A program made the translations under genes and the position numbers. From CAINVV01 sp038323575 (GTDB lineage: Bacteria > Bacteroidota > Bacteroidia > Bacteroidales > Prolixibacteraceae): 64,000 nucleotides of DNA. Below, piece by piece: positions 1-8,649 of the stretch. The notes under the pieces are model-generated. The model had not been told where the DNA came from and ran no database searches. It worked only from the letters and a program-made list of their open reading frames with translations. The first letter of the stretch is position 1, and every line of letters starts with the position of its first letter. The stretch covers positions 1-64,000 of the forward strand of contig JBBQHB010000009.1 in assembly GCA_038323575.1 (NCBI GenBank), written 5' to 3'.

Positions 1-79
1 TGGCCAGCAACAGGGTTAACCCTGAATACAAAAGCCATTTTTTCAGAAAAGTGAGGTGCTTTTTGTTGTTGTAAACCAT
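1..79 (-). CDS. N-terminal fragment of a secreted or membrane protein (cut by window edge)
   Basis: A minus-strand reading frame starts at an ATG whose complement is at 77-79 and stays open to the first base of the window. The 26 visible residues begin MVYNNKKHLTFLKKW and continue into a leucine-rich stretch (LLYSGLTLLLA). This is a basic n-region followed by a hydrophobic core, as expected of a signal peptide or first membrane helix. It is divergent from the MFS gene at 277, so the roughly 200 bases between them must hold both promoters. The family cannot be told from so little sequence. Confidence 0.5.
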   Translation of the reverse strand, partial: MVYNNKKHLTFLKKWLLYSGLTLLLA

Positions 80-253
80 AATTTGAGAAGTATCTTACAC
101 AATAAGGTGAAGATATGTTTTTTTGTTCCTATCTCCAAATCTTCTATCTTAGTAGCTGGATAATGACCCTCTGGCAGAGTTTCAGGCAATAAACTAACAG
201 CCTTTAGCTTTTAGCAGAATTACTTTGTCGGCGCGTCATTCGAAAATCGATTC

Positions 254-275
254 CTCGACTTCGCTCGGGGACCGG
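254..275. repeat. Dispersed GC-rich intergenic repeat, copy 1
   Basis: The stretch reads CTCGACTTCGCTCGGGGACC and is the reverse-complement form of an element that recurs at 1581-1615, 1683-1710, 5721-5743 and 7321-7350 (type GGTCCCTGAGCGTAGTCGAA). All five copies lie between genes in the first 7.4 kb. The ends are partly self-complementary (GGTCC/GGGACC), so each can form a hairpin. This looks like a small dispersed palindromic element of the REP type; the family name is not known to me. Confidence 0.6.
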
Positions 276-276
276 A

Positions 277-1524
277 ATGGAATTTGAAAACTTAGATAGG
301 ATGATTGGAATACAGGAGGTTAACCAAAATGATAGTAGGCGCAGTTCGCAAACTTATATCCTTGCGACCGCTTTTCTTGCCTTGTTTGCTATTGTAGGAT
401 TTGCCCTGTACGGACCGCCCTTCTTTTATGATTTTATGACGAAGGAATTTGGATGGTCAAGATCGGTTGTTACATCCGGCAATGCCCTGGGTAAACTGCT
501 TGTTGCCCCTTTGTTCGGTTTTCTGGCGGGATGGCTGATAGATTCGTACGGTCCGCGCAAACTGATGTTGACCGGCGCTTTATTTGCCGGAACTGCATTG
601 ATCGGACTTAGTTTTTCAAGTTCCCTGGGCGCTTTCTACCTTTTTTATGTTTTTAATGCCCTTGGTTATGTTTTTGGCGGTCCGCTTCCGTGCCAGGTAT
701 TGATATCAAGGTGGTTCGAAAAAAACAGGGGCAAAGCGATGGGTATTGCCTATCTCGGTATCGGCACCGGCGGTGCCTTGGTCCCCTTGATTTCGGCGGC
801 CCTTGAAAAAAACCTGGGATGGCACATGGCATTGGCGTCGATTGGCGTCCTGATTGTCCTGATTGCCTTTCCGATGGCCTGGTTTATCAAAGATACCGGC
901 AAGGACGAGGGTGAAAAGGCAAAAGCAGCCCCGATTGTACCTATAAAAGCGATTCTTAAAAATCCGAATTTTTACCTTTTGGCCGTCGGGAGTATGTGCT
1001 CGATCGGAGCTGTCGGAAGTATTGTTCAGCACCTGAAACTCTACCTTCGTGACCTGGACTATTCGCAAACCAATGCTGCCCAGGTGATGTCTTTTTTGAT
1101 GTTTTCGAGTCTGGCAGGCAGGGTACTGATGGGATTCCTGGCCGACATGATCAACCGCAAATATGTGATGATCCTTATTTACCTGTTAGTAGCATGTACC
1201 ATTCCGTTGCTATTGCTCCCCGATTTCACGGGAAGAATCTATCTTTTTGCCATTATCTTCGGCATAGGGCTGGGAGGTGATTACATGATCATTCCTTTAA
1301 TGGCAGCTGATTTGTTTGGTATAAAGGCATTGGGTCGGACCATGGGGATCATTCTGGTTGCAGACGGTATTGCTGAATCCCTTTTTCCGATGCTGGTGGG
1401 TCACTTGTACAACACGGTGACACAAAGCTATGCAACAGGATTTATTGTCGTGATCTGCCTGGCAATGCTTGGCGCTGTGATTGTGTCTTTTCTTCCGAAG
1501 ACCAGGGGTGCTGAGGTAGCGTAG
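277..1524 (+). CDS. MFS transporter, probably uptake of uronate/oligogalacturonide breakdown products
   Basis: A 415-residue major facilitator with about 12 hydrophobic segments. After the third segment it has the loop GWLIDSYGPRKLM, equivalent to the MFS motif A (G-x3-D-x-x-G-R/P-x-x), and a related loop GFLADMINRKYVM in the second half. The early segment GFALYGPPFFYDFMTKEFGW resembles the monocarboxylate/OFA branch of the superfamily. The start could be 277 or the in-frame ATG at 301; residues before 301 add only a hydrophilic tail. It lies directly upstream of a GH88 hydrolase, an isomerase and a PL11 lyase, so import of rhamnogalacturonan-derived sugars is the likely job. The substrate itself is inferred from context only. 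Confidence 0.85.
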   Translation: MEFENLDRMIGIQEVNQNDSRRSSQTYILATAFLALFAIVGFALYGPPFFYDFMTKEFGWSRSVVTSGNALGKLLVAPLFGFLAGWLIDSYGPRKLMLTGALFAGTALIGLSFSSSLGAFYLFYVFNALGYVFGGPLPCQVLISRWFEKNRGKAMGIAYLGIGTGGALVPLISAALEKNLGWHMALASIGVLIVLIAFPMAWFIKDTGKDEGEKAKAAPIVPIKAILKNPNFYLLAVGSMCSIGAVGSIVQHLKLYLRDLDYSQTNAAQVMSFLMFSSLAGRVLMGFLADMINRKYVMILIYLLVACTIPLLLLPDFTGRIYLFAIIFGIGLGGDYMIIPLMAADLFGIKALGRTMGIILVADGIAESLFPMLVGHLYNTVTQSYATGFIVVICLAMLGAVIVSFLPKTRGAEVA

Positions 1525-1773
1525 ATCCGGACTATGAGACGGGGGGACTGGACGAGGGGACGACTGGATGACTGGACGAACCGGTCCCCGAGCGGAGCTG
1601 TTGTCAAGGGGACTATAAGACTGGGAGACTAAGACTTGATGATGGGGAGACAGAACGATTGGACGATTGGACGACTGGACGAACCGGTCCCGGAGCTTGT
1701 CGAAGGGGTCGATGGGCGGCAGGAAGGACAAGATAATGAACAACAAGATGATAATTCGTTTATTTTTTGAAAA
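1525..1773. repeat. Low-complexity intergenic repeats (GACTGGACGA units plus two GC-rich palindrome copies)
   Basis: This gap between the transporter and the GH88 gene is built from irregular copies of GACTGGACGA and GGACGATTGG, with two copies of the GGTCC-type element (about 1581-1615 and 1683-1710). A shorter run of the same GACTGGACGA units occurs at 7053-7090. No coding frame or tRNA is visible. The gap ends with a purine-rich leader before the ATG at 1774. Confidence 0.6.
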
Positions 1774-3153
1774 ATGATTATAGATTACAATATCAGACCA
1801 GCTGATTTATCCGGCAAACTCAGGAGATTCTGGGCGTTGTCAGGAGAAAAGATTGCCGCGATTGAACAGGAGTATGATGCAACTTCCGGAGCGCCTGTGT
1901 TTACTGTAAACGGGAAATATACCTCCCGGGGCTGGACCGAATGGACGCAGGGATTTCAATTCGGATCGGCCATCCTTCAATTCGATGCGACAGGTGATAT
2001 AACCTTCCTCGAATCGGGCCGCCGGAACACAATCCGCAAGATGGCCCCGCATATCAGCCATATCGGGGTGCATGATCATGGGTTTAACAACATCAGTACC
2101 TACGGGAATCTCCACCGGCTCATGGCTGAAGGTAAGACACCGTTTAATGAGTGGGAAAAAAATTTCTACGAACTGGCAATGAAGGCCTCTGGTGCCGTTC
2201 AGGCGGACCGGTGGAGCAAAACGCCGATGGGCGGGTTTATTTATTCCTTCAACGGACCTCATTCTCTTTTTGTGGATACCATTCGGTCGTGCCGGATTTT
2301 AATGATGGCACACAGGCTGGGCCACTATCTCCCGGGTGAGAATGACAAGCATATCTCACTTTTTCAACGCGGAATTGATCACCTCCTCTCCACCGCCAGG
2401 TATTCAGTCTATTACGGTGAAGGCCGTGACAGTTACGATCTTTGGGGGCGTACTGCCCATGAATCGGTTTTCAATCCGAACGACGGGAACTACCGTTGTC
2501 CGAATTCCCAGCAGGGGTATACTGGTTTCTCAACCTGGACACGCGGACTGGCCTGGGCAATGCTTGGATTTGCAGAAGAACTGGAGTTTTTATCCACCCT
2601 CCCTGAAAGCGAATTTCAAAATACCAACGACAAGGAACAGGTTATTAATAAATTACAGAAAGCTGCGAAGGCTACATGTGATTTCTATATTGCCCGCACC
2701 CCGGTCGACGGGATTCCCTATTGGGATACCGGAGCTCCGGGATTGGTCCGTTTGAGTGGCTACCTCGACCAACCTGCCGATCCTTTTAATGATTTCGAGC
2801 CTGTTGACAGCTCTGCCGCGGCGATAGGAGTTCAGGGATTGTTGCGACTTGGCCGTTTTTTGACTGAAAGAGGAGAAACAGCGGAAGGCAACCGATACTG
2901 GCAAGCAGGATTGACAGCGGCCTCGAGGTTGCTTGAGCAACCTTATTTGTCTGAAAATCCGGAGCATCATGGAATATTGCTTCATTCGATCTACCACCGG
3001 CCAAACGGCTGGGATCATGTTCCTGAAGGATACAAAATCCCATGCAACGAATCAAGCATGTGGGGAGATTACCATATGCGCGAGTCAGCATTGTACCTTT
3101 CCCGGATAATTTCGGGAGAGCGCTATTACACTTTTTTTAACGGAATACAATAA
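1774..3153 (+). CDS. Glycoside hydrolase family 88 protein (unsaturated uronyl hydrolase)
   Basis: At 459 residues this fits the GH88 unsaturated glucuronyl/galacturonyl hydrolase family, which removes the 4,5-unsaturated uronic acid left at the non-reducing end by polysaccharide lyases. Recognisable blocks in order are the early GWTEWTQGFQFG, HDHGF near residue 108 (position of the first catalytic Asp), FVDTIRS near 166 (second Asp), TWTRGLAWAMLGF, IPYWDTGAP, VDSSAAAIGVQGLL and the C-terminal MWGDYHMRESALYL. No signal peptide is visible, so it probably acts on imported di- or oligosaccharides in the cytoplasm. It is followed after 3 bases by the isomerase gene and then a PL11 lyase, the enzyme class that makes its substrate. 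Exact specificity (GH88 versus the related GH105 activity) is not determined. Confidence 0.85.
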   Translation: MIIDYNIRPADLSGKLRRFWALSGEKIAAIEQEYDATSGAPVFTVNGKYTSRGWTEWTQGFQFGSAILQFDATGDITFLESGRRNTIRKMAPHISHIGVHDHGFNNISTYGNLHRLMAEGKTPFNEWEKNFYELAMKASGAVQADRWSKTPMGGFIYSFNGPHSLFVDTIRSCRILMMAHRLGHYLPGENDKHISLFQRGIDHLLSTARYSVYYGEGRDSYDLWGRTAHESVFNPNDGNYRCPNSQQGYTGFSTWTRGLAWAMLGFAEELEFLSTLPESEFQNTNDKEQVINKLQKAAKATCDFYIARTPVDGIPYWDTGAPGLVRLSGYLDQPADPFNDFEPVDSSAAAIGVQGLLRLGRFLTERGETAEGNRYWQAGLTAASRLLEQPYLSENPEHHGILLHSIYHRPNGWDHVPEGYKIPCNESSMWGDYHMRESALYLSRIISGERYYTFFNGIQ

Positions 3154-3156
3154 GCA

Positions 3157-3987
3157 ATGGCTTCCAGGATAAAAGATCTTTCCAAACTTTGTGTGCATAC
3201 GCTCACGACCAAACCATGGGATATCGATGCATGCGTGAGAAACTATTCGATGGCAGGGATTAAAGGGATCACCATCTGGCGGAATGTATTGGAAAACAGG
3301 AACCTGAACGGTGTGAAAACATTGCTGGATGATTTTGGGATGAAGGTTGTCTCCCTGGCTCGCGGCGGATTTTTCCCTTCTGTTGATGCAGTGAAGCGGA
3401 AACTGGCTGTCGACGACAACCTGTTGGCTATTGAACAGGCTGCAGCCGTTGGCGCACCCATGATTGTGCTGGTTTGTGGTGCCGATGGCAGACAGCCATT
3501 GGAAAAATCAAGGGAACAGATAGCCGAAGGGATCCTCCGGATACTACCCGCTGCGCAAAGTGCAGGCGTAAAATTGGCCATTGAACCGCTTCATCCGATG
3601 TATGCCGGCGACCGCTCAGCTATCAATACCATCCGGCAGGCCAACGATATGGCTGAGATGATTAATTCTGATATTGTCGGAGTGGCCGTCGATGTTTACC
3701 ATCTCTGGTGGGATCCGGCTCTCCGGGATGAAATCCTGCGGTGCGGTTCACACAACAACCTGCTTGCTTTCCATGTATGCGACTGGAATGTTCCTACTGT
3801 TGATTTTCTGAACGACCGGGGACTGATGGGCGATGGCTGCATCAATGTTCCGGAAATAAGGTCCTGGGTGGAAGAAGCCGGTTTCAAAGGGTACAATGAA
3901 GTTGAGATCTTTTCGGATAAGTATTGGGCAACCAATCAGAAAAGCTATCTCGAAAAAATTAAGCACGCTTATCTCAATTTTACTTAA
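3157..3987 (+). CDS. Sugar phosphate isomerase/epimerase (xylose isomerase-like TIM barrel)
   Basis: A 276-residue soluble protein of the AP endonuclease 2/xylose isomerase-like TIM-barrel family. Metal-binding positions typical of the fold are visible: Glu in LAIEPLHPMYAGDRS, Asp and His in VAVDVYHLWWDP, His in FHVCDWNVP, and a final Glu in EVEIFSDKYW. It starts 3 bases after the GH88 stop, and its own stop is immediately followed by the lyase ATG at 3989, so the three genes are almost certainly one transcript. The likely role is isomerising or epimerising a uronic acid or rhamnose product of pectin breakdown; the actual substrate is unknown. Confidence 0.85.
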   Translation: MASRIKDLSKLCVHTLTTKPWDIDACVRNYSMAGIKGITIWRNVLENRNLNGVKTLLDDFGMKVVSLARGGFFPSVDAVKRKLAVDDNLLAIEQAAAVGAPMIVLVCGADGRQPLEKSREQIAEGILRILPAAQSAGVKLAIEPLHPMYAGDRSAINTIRQANDMAEMINSDIVGVAVDVYHLWWDPALRDEILRCGSHNNLLAFHVCDWNVPTVDFLNDRGLMGDGCINVPEIRSWVEEAGFKGYNEVEIFSDKYWATNQKSYLEKIKHAYLNFT

Positions 3988-3988
3988 T

Positions 3989-5686
3989 ATGAAAAAACTA
4001 TCAGCTATTCATTTTCTGGCTGCAATCTTCTTTTCAGTTTCAGCAGTTGCCCAACTGCCGATTGGCGAAAAGATTGATCGCGGGGTTGTTGCAATTGCCA
4101 ACGGCGAAAGTCAGGTTTATGTAGGCTGGCGTCTGCTGGTGAATGATCATCAGGACATTGCTTTCAACATCTACCGAAGCGATGTCGGATTTTCAAAATA
4201 TGAGAAAATAAATGAAATGCCTGTTGTAAACACAACTGATTTTCTCGATAACACGGTCAAACCCGGCAGAGGCTACCGATACAGGATAAAAAAAGTGATC
4301 AATGGAAAAGAAGAAAACGCTCCCGGCGAGGCTTATGTTTTTACCCTTTCCGAAAAGAAACCATATATCAGCATCAAATTGCGTGATGAGATCAAAGCCA
4401 AGCGAATTGCTGTCGGCGACCTGGATGGCGATGGTGCGTATGATTTTGTGATTCAGTCTCCTGATTTCAATGTCGATCCATACCATCAGACAGGTTACTG
4501 GAAGCGAAGTCCCGAAACTTACAAACTGGATGCTTATTCATCAACAGGCAAATTTTTATGGCGTTACGATATGGGATGGGCCATCGAAACAGGAACCTGG
4601 TATTCGCCTTACATGGTTTATGATGTTGATCGTGACGGCAAGGCAGAAGTTTACGCCAAAGCCGGCGAAGGAGATCCGCGCGAAACAGACGGGCATGTAT
4701 TGGACGGAAAGGAATATCTGGTGAAAATAAATGGGCTGACAGGTAAAACAATACTCAAAAAGGATTGGCTTTCAAAGGACGGATTTGACTCGTACAACTA
4801 CTGGAGCCGCAATTTTCTGAAGGTAGCCTACCTGGACGGTAAAAGTCCTTCCCTGATTCAACAGCGGGGAACTTATACGATCATCAAAACACTCGCTTTG
4901 GATAAGAATCTGCAGAAAATCTGGTATTGGGAAAGTACCGGTAAGTATGCCAATTTCAAAGGGCAGGGACAGCATGGCATCCTTTCTGCCGATGTGGATC
5001 AGGACGGCAAAGATGAGTTGATTATCGGCACGGCTGCCCTCGACGACAATGGAATTCCGTTGTGGAGAACCGGACTGGGTCACAATGATGCAGGATACAT
5101 TGCGGATATTGATCCATCGCGACCCGGAATGGAAATCTTTTACGGTATCGAATCCCGTTCTCCTAAAAACGGGGTTTGCCTGGTTGATGCGCTGACCGGA
5201 GAAATCATCTGGGGATTTGACGGAAAAACAGTCCATGTCCACTCACAGGGCATGGTAGGCGACATAGACCCGAATTATCCCGGTATGGAATGTTATGCCG
5301 GAGAAGCAAAAGGAGGAAGCCAGTATTTCCTTTATTCTGCCAAAGGCGAACGCTTGTCTGACAAAGATATCGGGTCATTGACGCCGCGTCCGGTCTGGTG
5401 GGATGCCGACGAGCTGAAAGAGGTCAACATTAATGACAACCTTTTTAAATTCAAAGGTGACACACTGCTGAAAATTGAAGGAAAAGTAATGATGATTGCA
5501 GACCTACTCGGAGACTGGCGGGAAGAAATTGTAACGAGCCTGCCAGGTGAAATGCGCATTTATTCGACCAGTATACCGGCAAAAAACAGGAAAGTCTGCC
5601 TGATGCAAAACCGGCAGTACAGGCTTGGAGTGGCAGATGCTTCCATGGGATATTTTTATCCGCCTCAATTGGGAATTGAGAAATAG
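3989..5686 (+). CDS. Rhamnogalacturonan lyase, polysaccharide lyase family 11
   Basis: A 565-residue exported enzyme. I chose the ATG at 3989 because it opens a clean signal peptide (MKKLSAIHFLAAIFFSVSA, then VAQ); upstream in-frame sequence overlaps the preceding gene. The mature protein begins with the PL11 (YesW/YesX-type) signature EKIDRGVVAIANGESQVYVG and WRLLVND. It then carries repeated calcium-binding propeller loops: VGDLDGDGAYDFVI, VDRDGKAEVYAKAGEGD, DVDQDGKDELIIG. The conserved tail QNRQYRLGVADASMGYFYPP follows. PL11 enzymes cleave the alternating Rha-GalA backbone of rhamnogalacturonan I by beta-elimination, giving unsaturated ends that suit the GH88 enzyme encoded upstream. Location is periplasmic or surface. 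Confidence 0.92.
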   Translation: MKKLSAIHFLAAIFFSVSAVAQLPIGEKIDRGVVAIANGESQVYVGWRLLVNDHQDIAFNIYRSDVGFSKYEKINEMPVVNTTDFLDNTVKPGRGYRYRIKKVINGKEENAPGEAYVFTLSEKKPYISIKLRDEIKAKRIAVGDLDGDGAYDFVIQSPDFNVDPYHQTGYWKRSPETYKLDAYSSTGKFLWRYDMGWAIETGTWYSPYMVYDVDRDGKAEVYAKAGEGDPRETDGHVLDGKEYLVKINGLTGKTILKKDWLSKDGFDSYNYWSRNFLKVAYLDGKSPSLIQQRGTYTIIKTLALDKNLQKIWYWESTGKYANFKGQGQHGILSADVDQDGKDELIIGTAALDDNGIPLWRTGLGHNDAGYIADIDPSRPGMEIFYGIESRSPKNGVCLVDALTGEIIWGFDGKTVHVHSQGMVGDIDPNYPGMECYAGEAKGGSQYFLYSAKGERLSDKDIGSLTPRPVWWDADELKEVNINDNLFKFKGDTLLKIEGKVMMIADLLGDWREEIVTSLPGEMRIYSTSIPAKNRKVCLMQNRQYRLGVADASMGYFYPPQLGIEK

Positions 5687-5854
5687 CAAAAATTCAACAC
5701 GGATGCAAACCGGAACTTGCGGTCCCTGAGCGTAGTCGAAGGGTGGACGAAATAATGGAATTCTGATTTGAGCGCAATTACTTTAGTCACTCTAGTCACT
5801 TTAGTTCACTTTAGTCACTTGTTTATATAAAAACTGAACATTAATATTTAAGAT
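5687..5854. repeat. Intergenic repeats: GC-rich palindrome copy and TTTAGTCACT tandem
   Basis: Two repeat types share this gap. At 5721-5743 there is a copy of the GGTCCCTGAGCGTAGTCGAA element. At 5778-5821 a short tandem of CTTTAGTCACT/TCTAGTCACT/TTTAGTTCACT units occurs; an almost identical block stands at 30429-30464, 24 kb away. Nothing coding is seen. Confidence 0.6.
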
Positions 5855-7015
5855 ATGAGTGAGAATATGACCATTCACAAAGTAGGCATTATCATGAACG
5901 GCGTTACCGGACGCATGGGAACCAACCAGCATCTGATGCGGTCCATAGTTGAAATTATTAAACAGGGAGGTGTTCAATGCGGTCCGGCAGAATTTATCAT
6001 ACCCGATCCGGTGCTTGTCGGCCGTGATGAAGTGAAGCTCAGGAAACTTTCCGAAATGTCGGGAATAGAAAAATGGACCACCAACCTGGATGAGGTGATG
6101 AAAGATCCTTCCTACCAGGTCTATTTCGATGCACAAACTACCGGGCGCCGGGCTGAAGCCGTGAAAATGGCTGCCCGGGCGGGCAAACATGTCTATTGTG
6201 AAAAACCAATTGCAAGCGATACTGCTACTGCGCTGGAACTATATAATGTCTGTGAAAAGGCAGGCGTAAAACACGGGGTAGTCCAGGATAAACTGTTTCT
6301 GCCGGGCATGCTGAAACTCAAACGGCTGATGGAAAACGATTTCTTCGGCAAGATTTTATCAGTCAGGGGAGAATTCGGCTACTGGGTTTTCGAGGGTTTC
6401 AACGTTCCAGCCCAACGCCCCAGCTGGAACTACCGGAAAGAAGATGACGGTGGGATTATCATTGACATGCTTTGCCACTGGCGCTATGTGTTGGATAACC
6501 TCTTTGGAAATGTAAAAGGGGTCTTCTGCATGGGTGCAACCCATATTCCTGAAAGGGTTGATGAGCGGGGGAAAGTATACAAATGCACCGCCGACGATGC
6601 GGCTTACGCAACTTTCGAACTCGAAGGAGGCATCATCGCCCATTTCAACTCTTCCTGGGTGACCAGGGTAAGACGGGACGACCTGCTTACTATCCAGGTC
6701 GACGGATCCAAGGGTTCTGCCGTTGCCGGTCTTCGCGAATGCTGGACCCAGCACTACGGCAATACACCCAAACCGGTCTGGAATCCGGATATCCCGAGTC
6801 CGATCAATTTTTTCGAAGGATGGTCCAAGGTTCCTGAACAGGAGATCTTCGGCAATGCCTTCAAGGTGGAATGGGAACTCTTCCTGAAGCATGTGGTCAA
6901 AAACGAACCCTTCCGCTGGACACTGCTGGAGGGAGCCAAAGGCGTTCAGCTGGCAGAAAAAGGACTCGAAAGCTGGGCGAAGCGGAGTTGGGTAGAGATA
7001 CCGCCGATTAACTGA
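5855..7015 (+). CDS. Gfo/Idh/MocA family NAD(P)-dependent oxidoreductase
   Basis: A 386-residue soluble protein with an N-terminal Rossmann fold; the nucleotide loop reads GIIMNGVTGRMGTNQH, an unusual GxxGRMG form reminiscent of dihydrodipicolinate reductases. The family hallmark EKP follows in VYCEKPIASDTATALEL near residue 112. The C-terminal half (DDGGIIIDMLCHWRYVLDNL) fits the substrate-binding alpha/beta domain, with His in the usual catalytic region. The family oxidises or reduces sugars, inositols or their derivatives. Its position between the rhamnogalacturonan genes and an SDR suggests the two dehydrogenases work on a pectin-derived sugar, but the substrate cannot be read from sequence. 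Confidence 0.85.
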   Translation: MSENMTIHKVGIIMNGVTGRMGTNQHLMRSIVEIIKQGGVQCGPAEFIIPDPVLVGRDEVKLRKLSEMSGIEKWTTNLDEVMKDPSYQVYFDAQTTGRRAEAVKMAARAGKHVYCEKPIASDTATALELYNVCEKAGVKHGVVQDKLFLPGMLKLKRLMENDFFGKILSVRGEFGYWVFEGFNVPAQRPSWNYRKEDDGGIIIDMLCHWRYVLDNLFGNVKGVFCMGATHIPERVDERGKVYKCTADDAAYATFELEGGIIAHFNSSWVTRVRRDDLLTIQVDGSKGSAVAGLRECWTQHYGNTPKPVWNPDIPSPINFFEGWSKVPEQEIFGNAFKVEWELFLKHVVKNEPFRWTLLEGAKGVQLAEKGLESWAKRSWVEIPPIN

Positions 7016-7354
7016 AAAGAAACGGGAAACGGAGAAACGAGACGGAGTGAAATTGACTGGACGACTTGAAGACGAGAAGACTGGACGAATGTGACTCCAA
7101 AATTTACCGCGTAGCGGTTTAAGTATTGTAGAAATTGATCATCCATATGAAATTTTACCGCGTAGCGGTTAAACATAAGCATTTGGATGCCCATTACCGC
7201 TTGGGGTTCAGCCGCATAGCGGCGAAATTTTGGTTGCCCGGGGTGGAGCCCCTGGTATGAAAAGGATGTGGAACCACCGTCCGTGGTAGCAGTTTTAAAA
7301 GCCGATATTTAACAATATCCGGTCCGCGAGCGGAGTCGAGGGGCGGACGGAATA
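7016..7354. repeat. Intergenic region with repeated TACCGCGTAGCGGTT palindromes and other dispersed repeats
   Basis: This 340-base gap is noncoding and repeat-rich. GACTGGACGA-type units occupy 7053-7090. Two near-identical palindromes TACCGCGTAGCGGT are at 7105-7118 and 7157-7170, with a related GCCGCATAGCGGC at 7211-7223. A GTTGCCCGGGGTGGAGCCCC hairpin is near 7233-7252, and a further GC-rich element (GGTCCGCGAGCGGAGTCGAG) begins at 7321. The stems are short and self-complementary. They are likely mobile or selfish intergenic elements and possibly transcript-end hairpins. Confidence 0.65.
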
Positions 7355-7378
7355 GTGCGAATCTTTAAAGAAGAGATA

Positions 7379-8149
7379 ATGACAAAAACAGCTTTAATCA
7401 CCGGCGGTACCCGCGGTATCGGCCTCGGCATTGCCACCGAACTGGCAAAGGCCGGCTTTAACCTGGCCCTGAATGGCGTCCGCGAAGAAGCTTCCGTTGC
7501 AACTGTTCTTGAGGATCTCGGAAAGTTGGGTGTTGAGGTAGCTTATTTTAAGGGTGATGTTTCAGTCAGAGAAGATCGGGAAAATCTGGTTGAAGCTGTT
7601 TTTGAACGCTTTGGCAAAATAAACGTCCTGGTCAACAATGCGGGAATCGCCCCTCCCGAAAGGAAAGACATCCTGGAGGCAACTGAGGAAAGTTTCGAAA
7701 AGGTGTTGAACGTTAACCTTCAGGGACCATATTTCCTCACACAATTGGTGGCTAACAAAATGATTGAGACCAAAGCTATCTATCCGGAAGAATTTTTCTG
7801 CATCATCAATGTTTCTTCGGTTTCTGCATCTGTTGCCTCTGTCAACCGGGGCGAATACTGCATCTCCAAGGCAGGTATCGCCATGGCCACCAAATTGTGG
7901 GCATCCCGGTTGGGAGAGTTTGATATCCCTGTTTATGAAATCCAGCCCGGCGTGATCCGCACGGATATGACCTCCGGCGTTCAGGAAAAGTACGACAATT
8001 TGTTTAAGCATGGCCTGGCCATCCAAAAAAGGTGGGGCTTGCCGGAAGATGTCGGCAAAGTTTCTGCGGCAATGGCTGCCGGCAGCATGCCCTATTCAAC
8101 AGGGCAGGTGGTGATGGTAGACGGTGGAATGAGCATTCCAAGATTGTAG
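7379..8149 (+). CDS. Short-chain dehydrogenase/reductase (3-ketoacyl-ACP reductase-like)
   Basis: A 256-residue classical SDR. The ATG at 7379 is preferred over the GTG at 7355 because an AAAGAAGAGA ribosome-binding stretch lies just upstream and the protein then starts MTKTALITGGTRGIGLGIA, the standard cofactor-binding N-terminus (TGxxxGIG). NNAGIA near residue 90, the catalytic Ser in INVSSVSASV, and the YCISK block (Tyr-x3-Lys) near 160 are all intact. The tail has VMVDGGMSIPRL. It ends the pectin gene run. Its likely partner is the Gfo/Idh/MocA protein upstream in a sugar oxidation pathway. The substrate is not identifiable, and a FabG-like role is less likely given the neighbours. Confidence 0.85.
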   Translation: MTKTALITGGTRGIGLGIATELAKAGFNLALNGVREEASVATVLEDLGKLGVEVAYFKGDVSVREDRENLVEAVFERFGKINVLVNNAGIAPPERKDILEATEESFEKVLNVNLQGPYFLTQLVANKMIETKAIYPEEFFCIINVSSVSASVASVNRGEYCISKAGIAMATKLWASRLGEFDIPVYEIQPGVIRTDMTSGVQEKYDNLFKHGLAIQKRWGLPEDVGKVSAAMAAGSMPYSTGQVVMVDGGMSIPRL

Positions 8150-8640
8150 ACTTTCAATGGTGTGTGACATTCCTATATATTATTTCTCCCGTCAGGGGAT
8201 AAATATCAATAGAATTTGATAGTTGAGGTGTTCGCTTCCCCGGAGGGGATTAACACAAATAATTTTCCGTGTATGCCCTATGGGCAAAATTGACATTATT
8301 TATTTGATTCAATAATCAATACAAATCCGTCCGTGAACCAAATTTTAAAGGAGAGAATATCATTTTTCGGACGGAATGGTACGAATTTAATTGCATTTTA
8401 CAACTGACATTTCCTCCCGTCCGAAATCAAAAATTTTGCACTATCCAAATGTCACGCGGACGGGTTTTTAATTTTTTCTATACCCAGGGCGATGCCCTGG
8501 GCTAGGATATGTTGCCCTTTCAGGGCGAAATCCTTTCAAATTATCAACAGTATTCCAGGAAATGCAAGTTGGCAAATTCACTGCATGAATGAAAAATTCA
8601 ATGCAAAACTTGGGTCGACTAAAAAAATAGTTAAAAAACA
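8150..8640. repeat. Noncoding region with several hairpin-forming dispersed repeats
   Basis: I see no coding frame in about 490 bases. Instead there are elements typical of Bacteroidota intergenic repeats: a TATGCCCTATGGGCA palindrome near 8272-8286, inverted CGTCCG/CGGACG pairs between 8328 and 8465, and at 8486-8536 the pair CCCAGGGCGATGCCCTGGGC and TTGCCCTTTCAGGGCG. The last resembles REP-like sequences associated with RAYT transposases in this phylum (from general knowledge), but no transposase gene is in the window. Confidence 0.55.
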
Positions 8641-8649
8641 TTAAAGCTA

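Noticed and set aside
1540..1730. Possible CRISPR or VNTR from GACTGGACGA units
   Set aside because: Unit length and sequence vary irregularly and no spacers of constant size exist. It is low-complexity intergenic sequence.
3896..3988. Upstream extension of the PL11 lyase
   Set aside because: The longer start adds 31 residues inside the previous gene and hides a clear signal peptide that begins at 3989.
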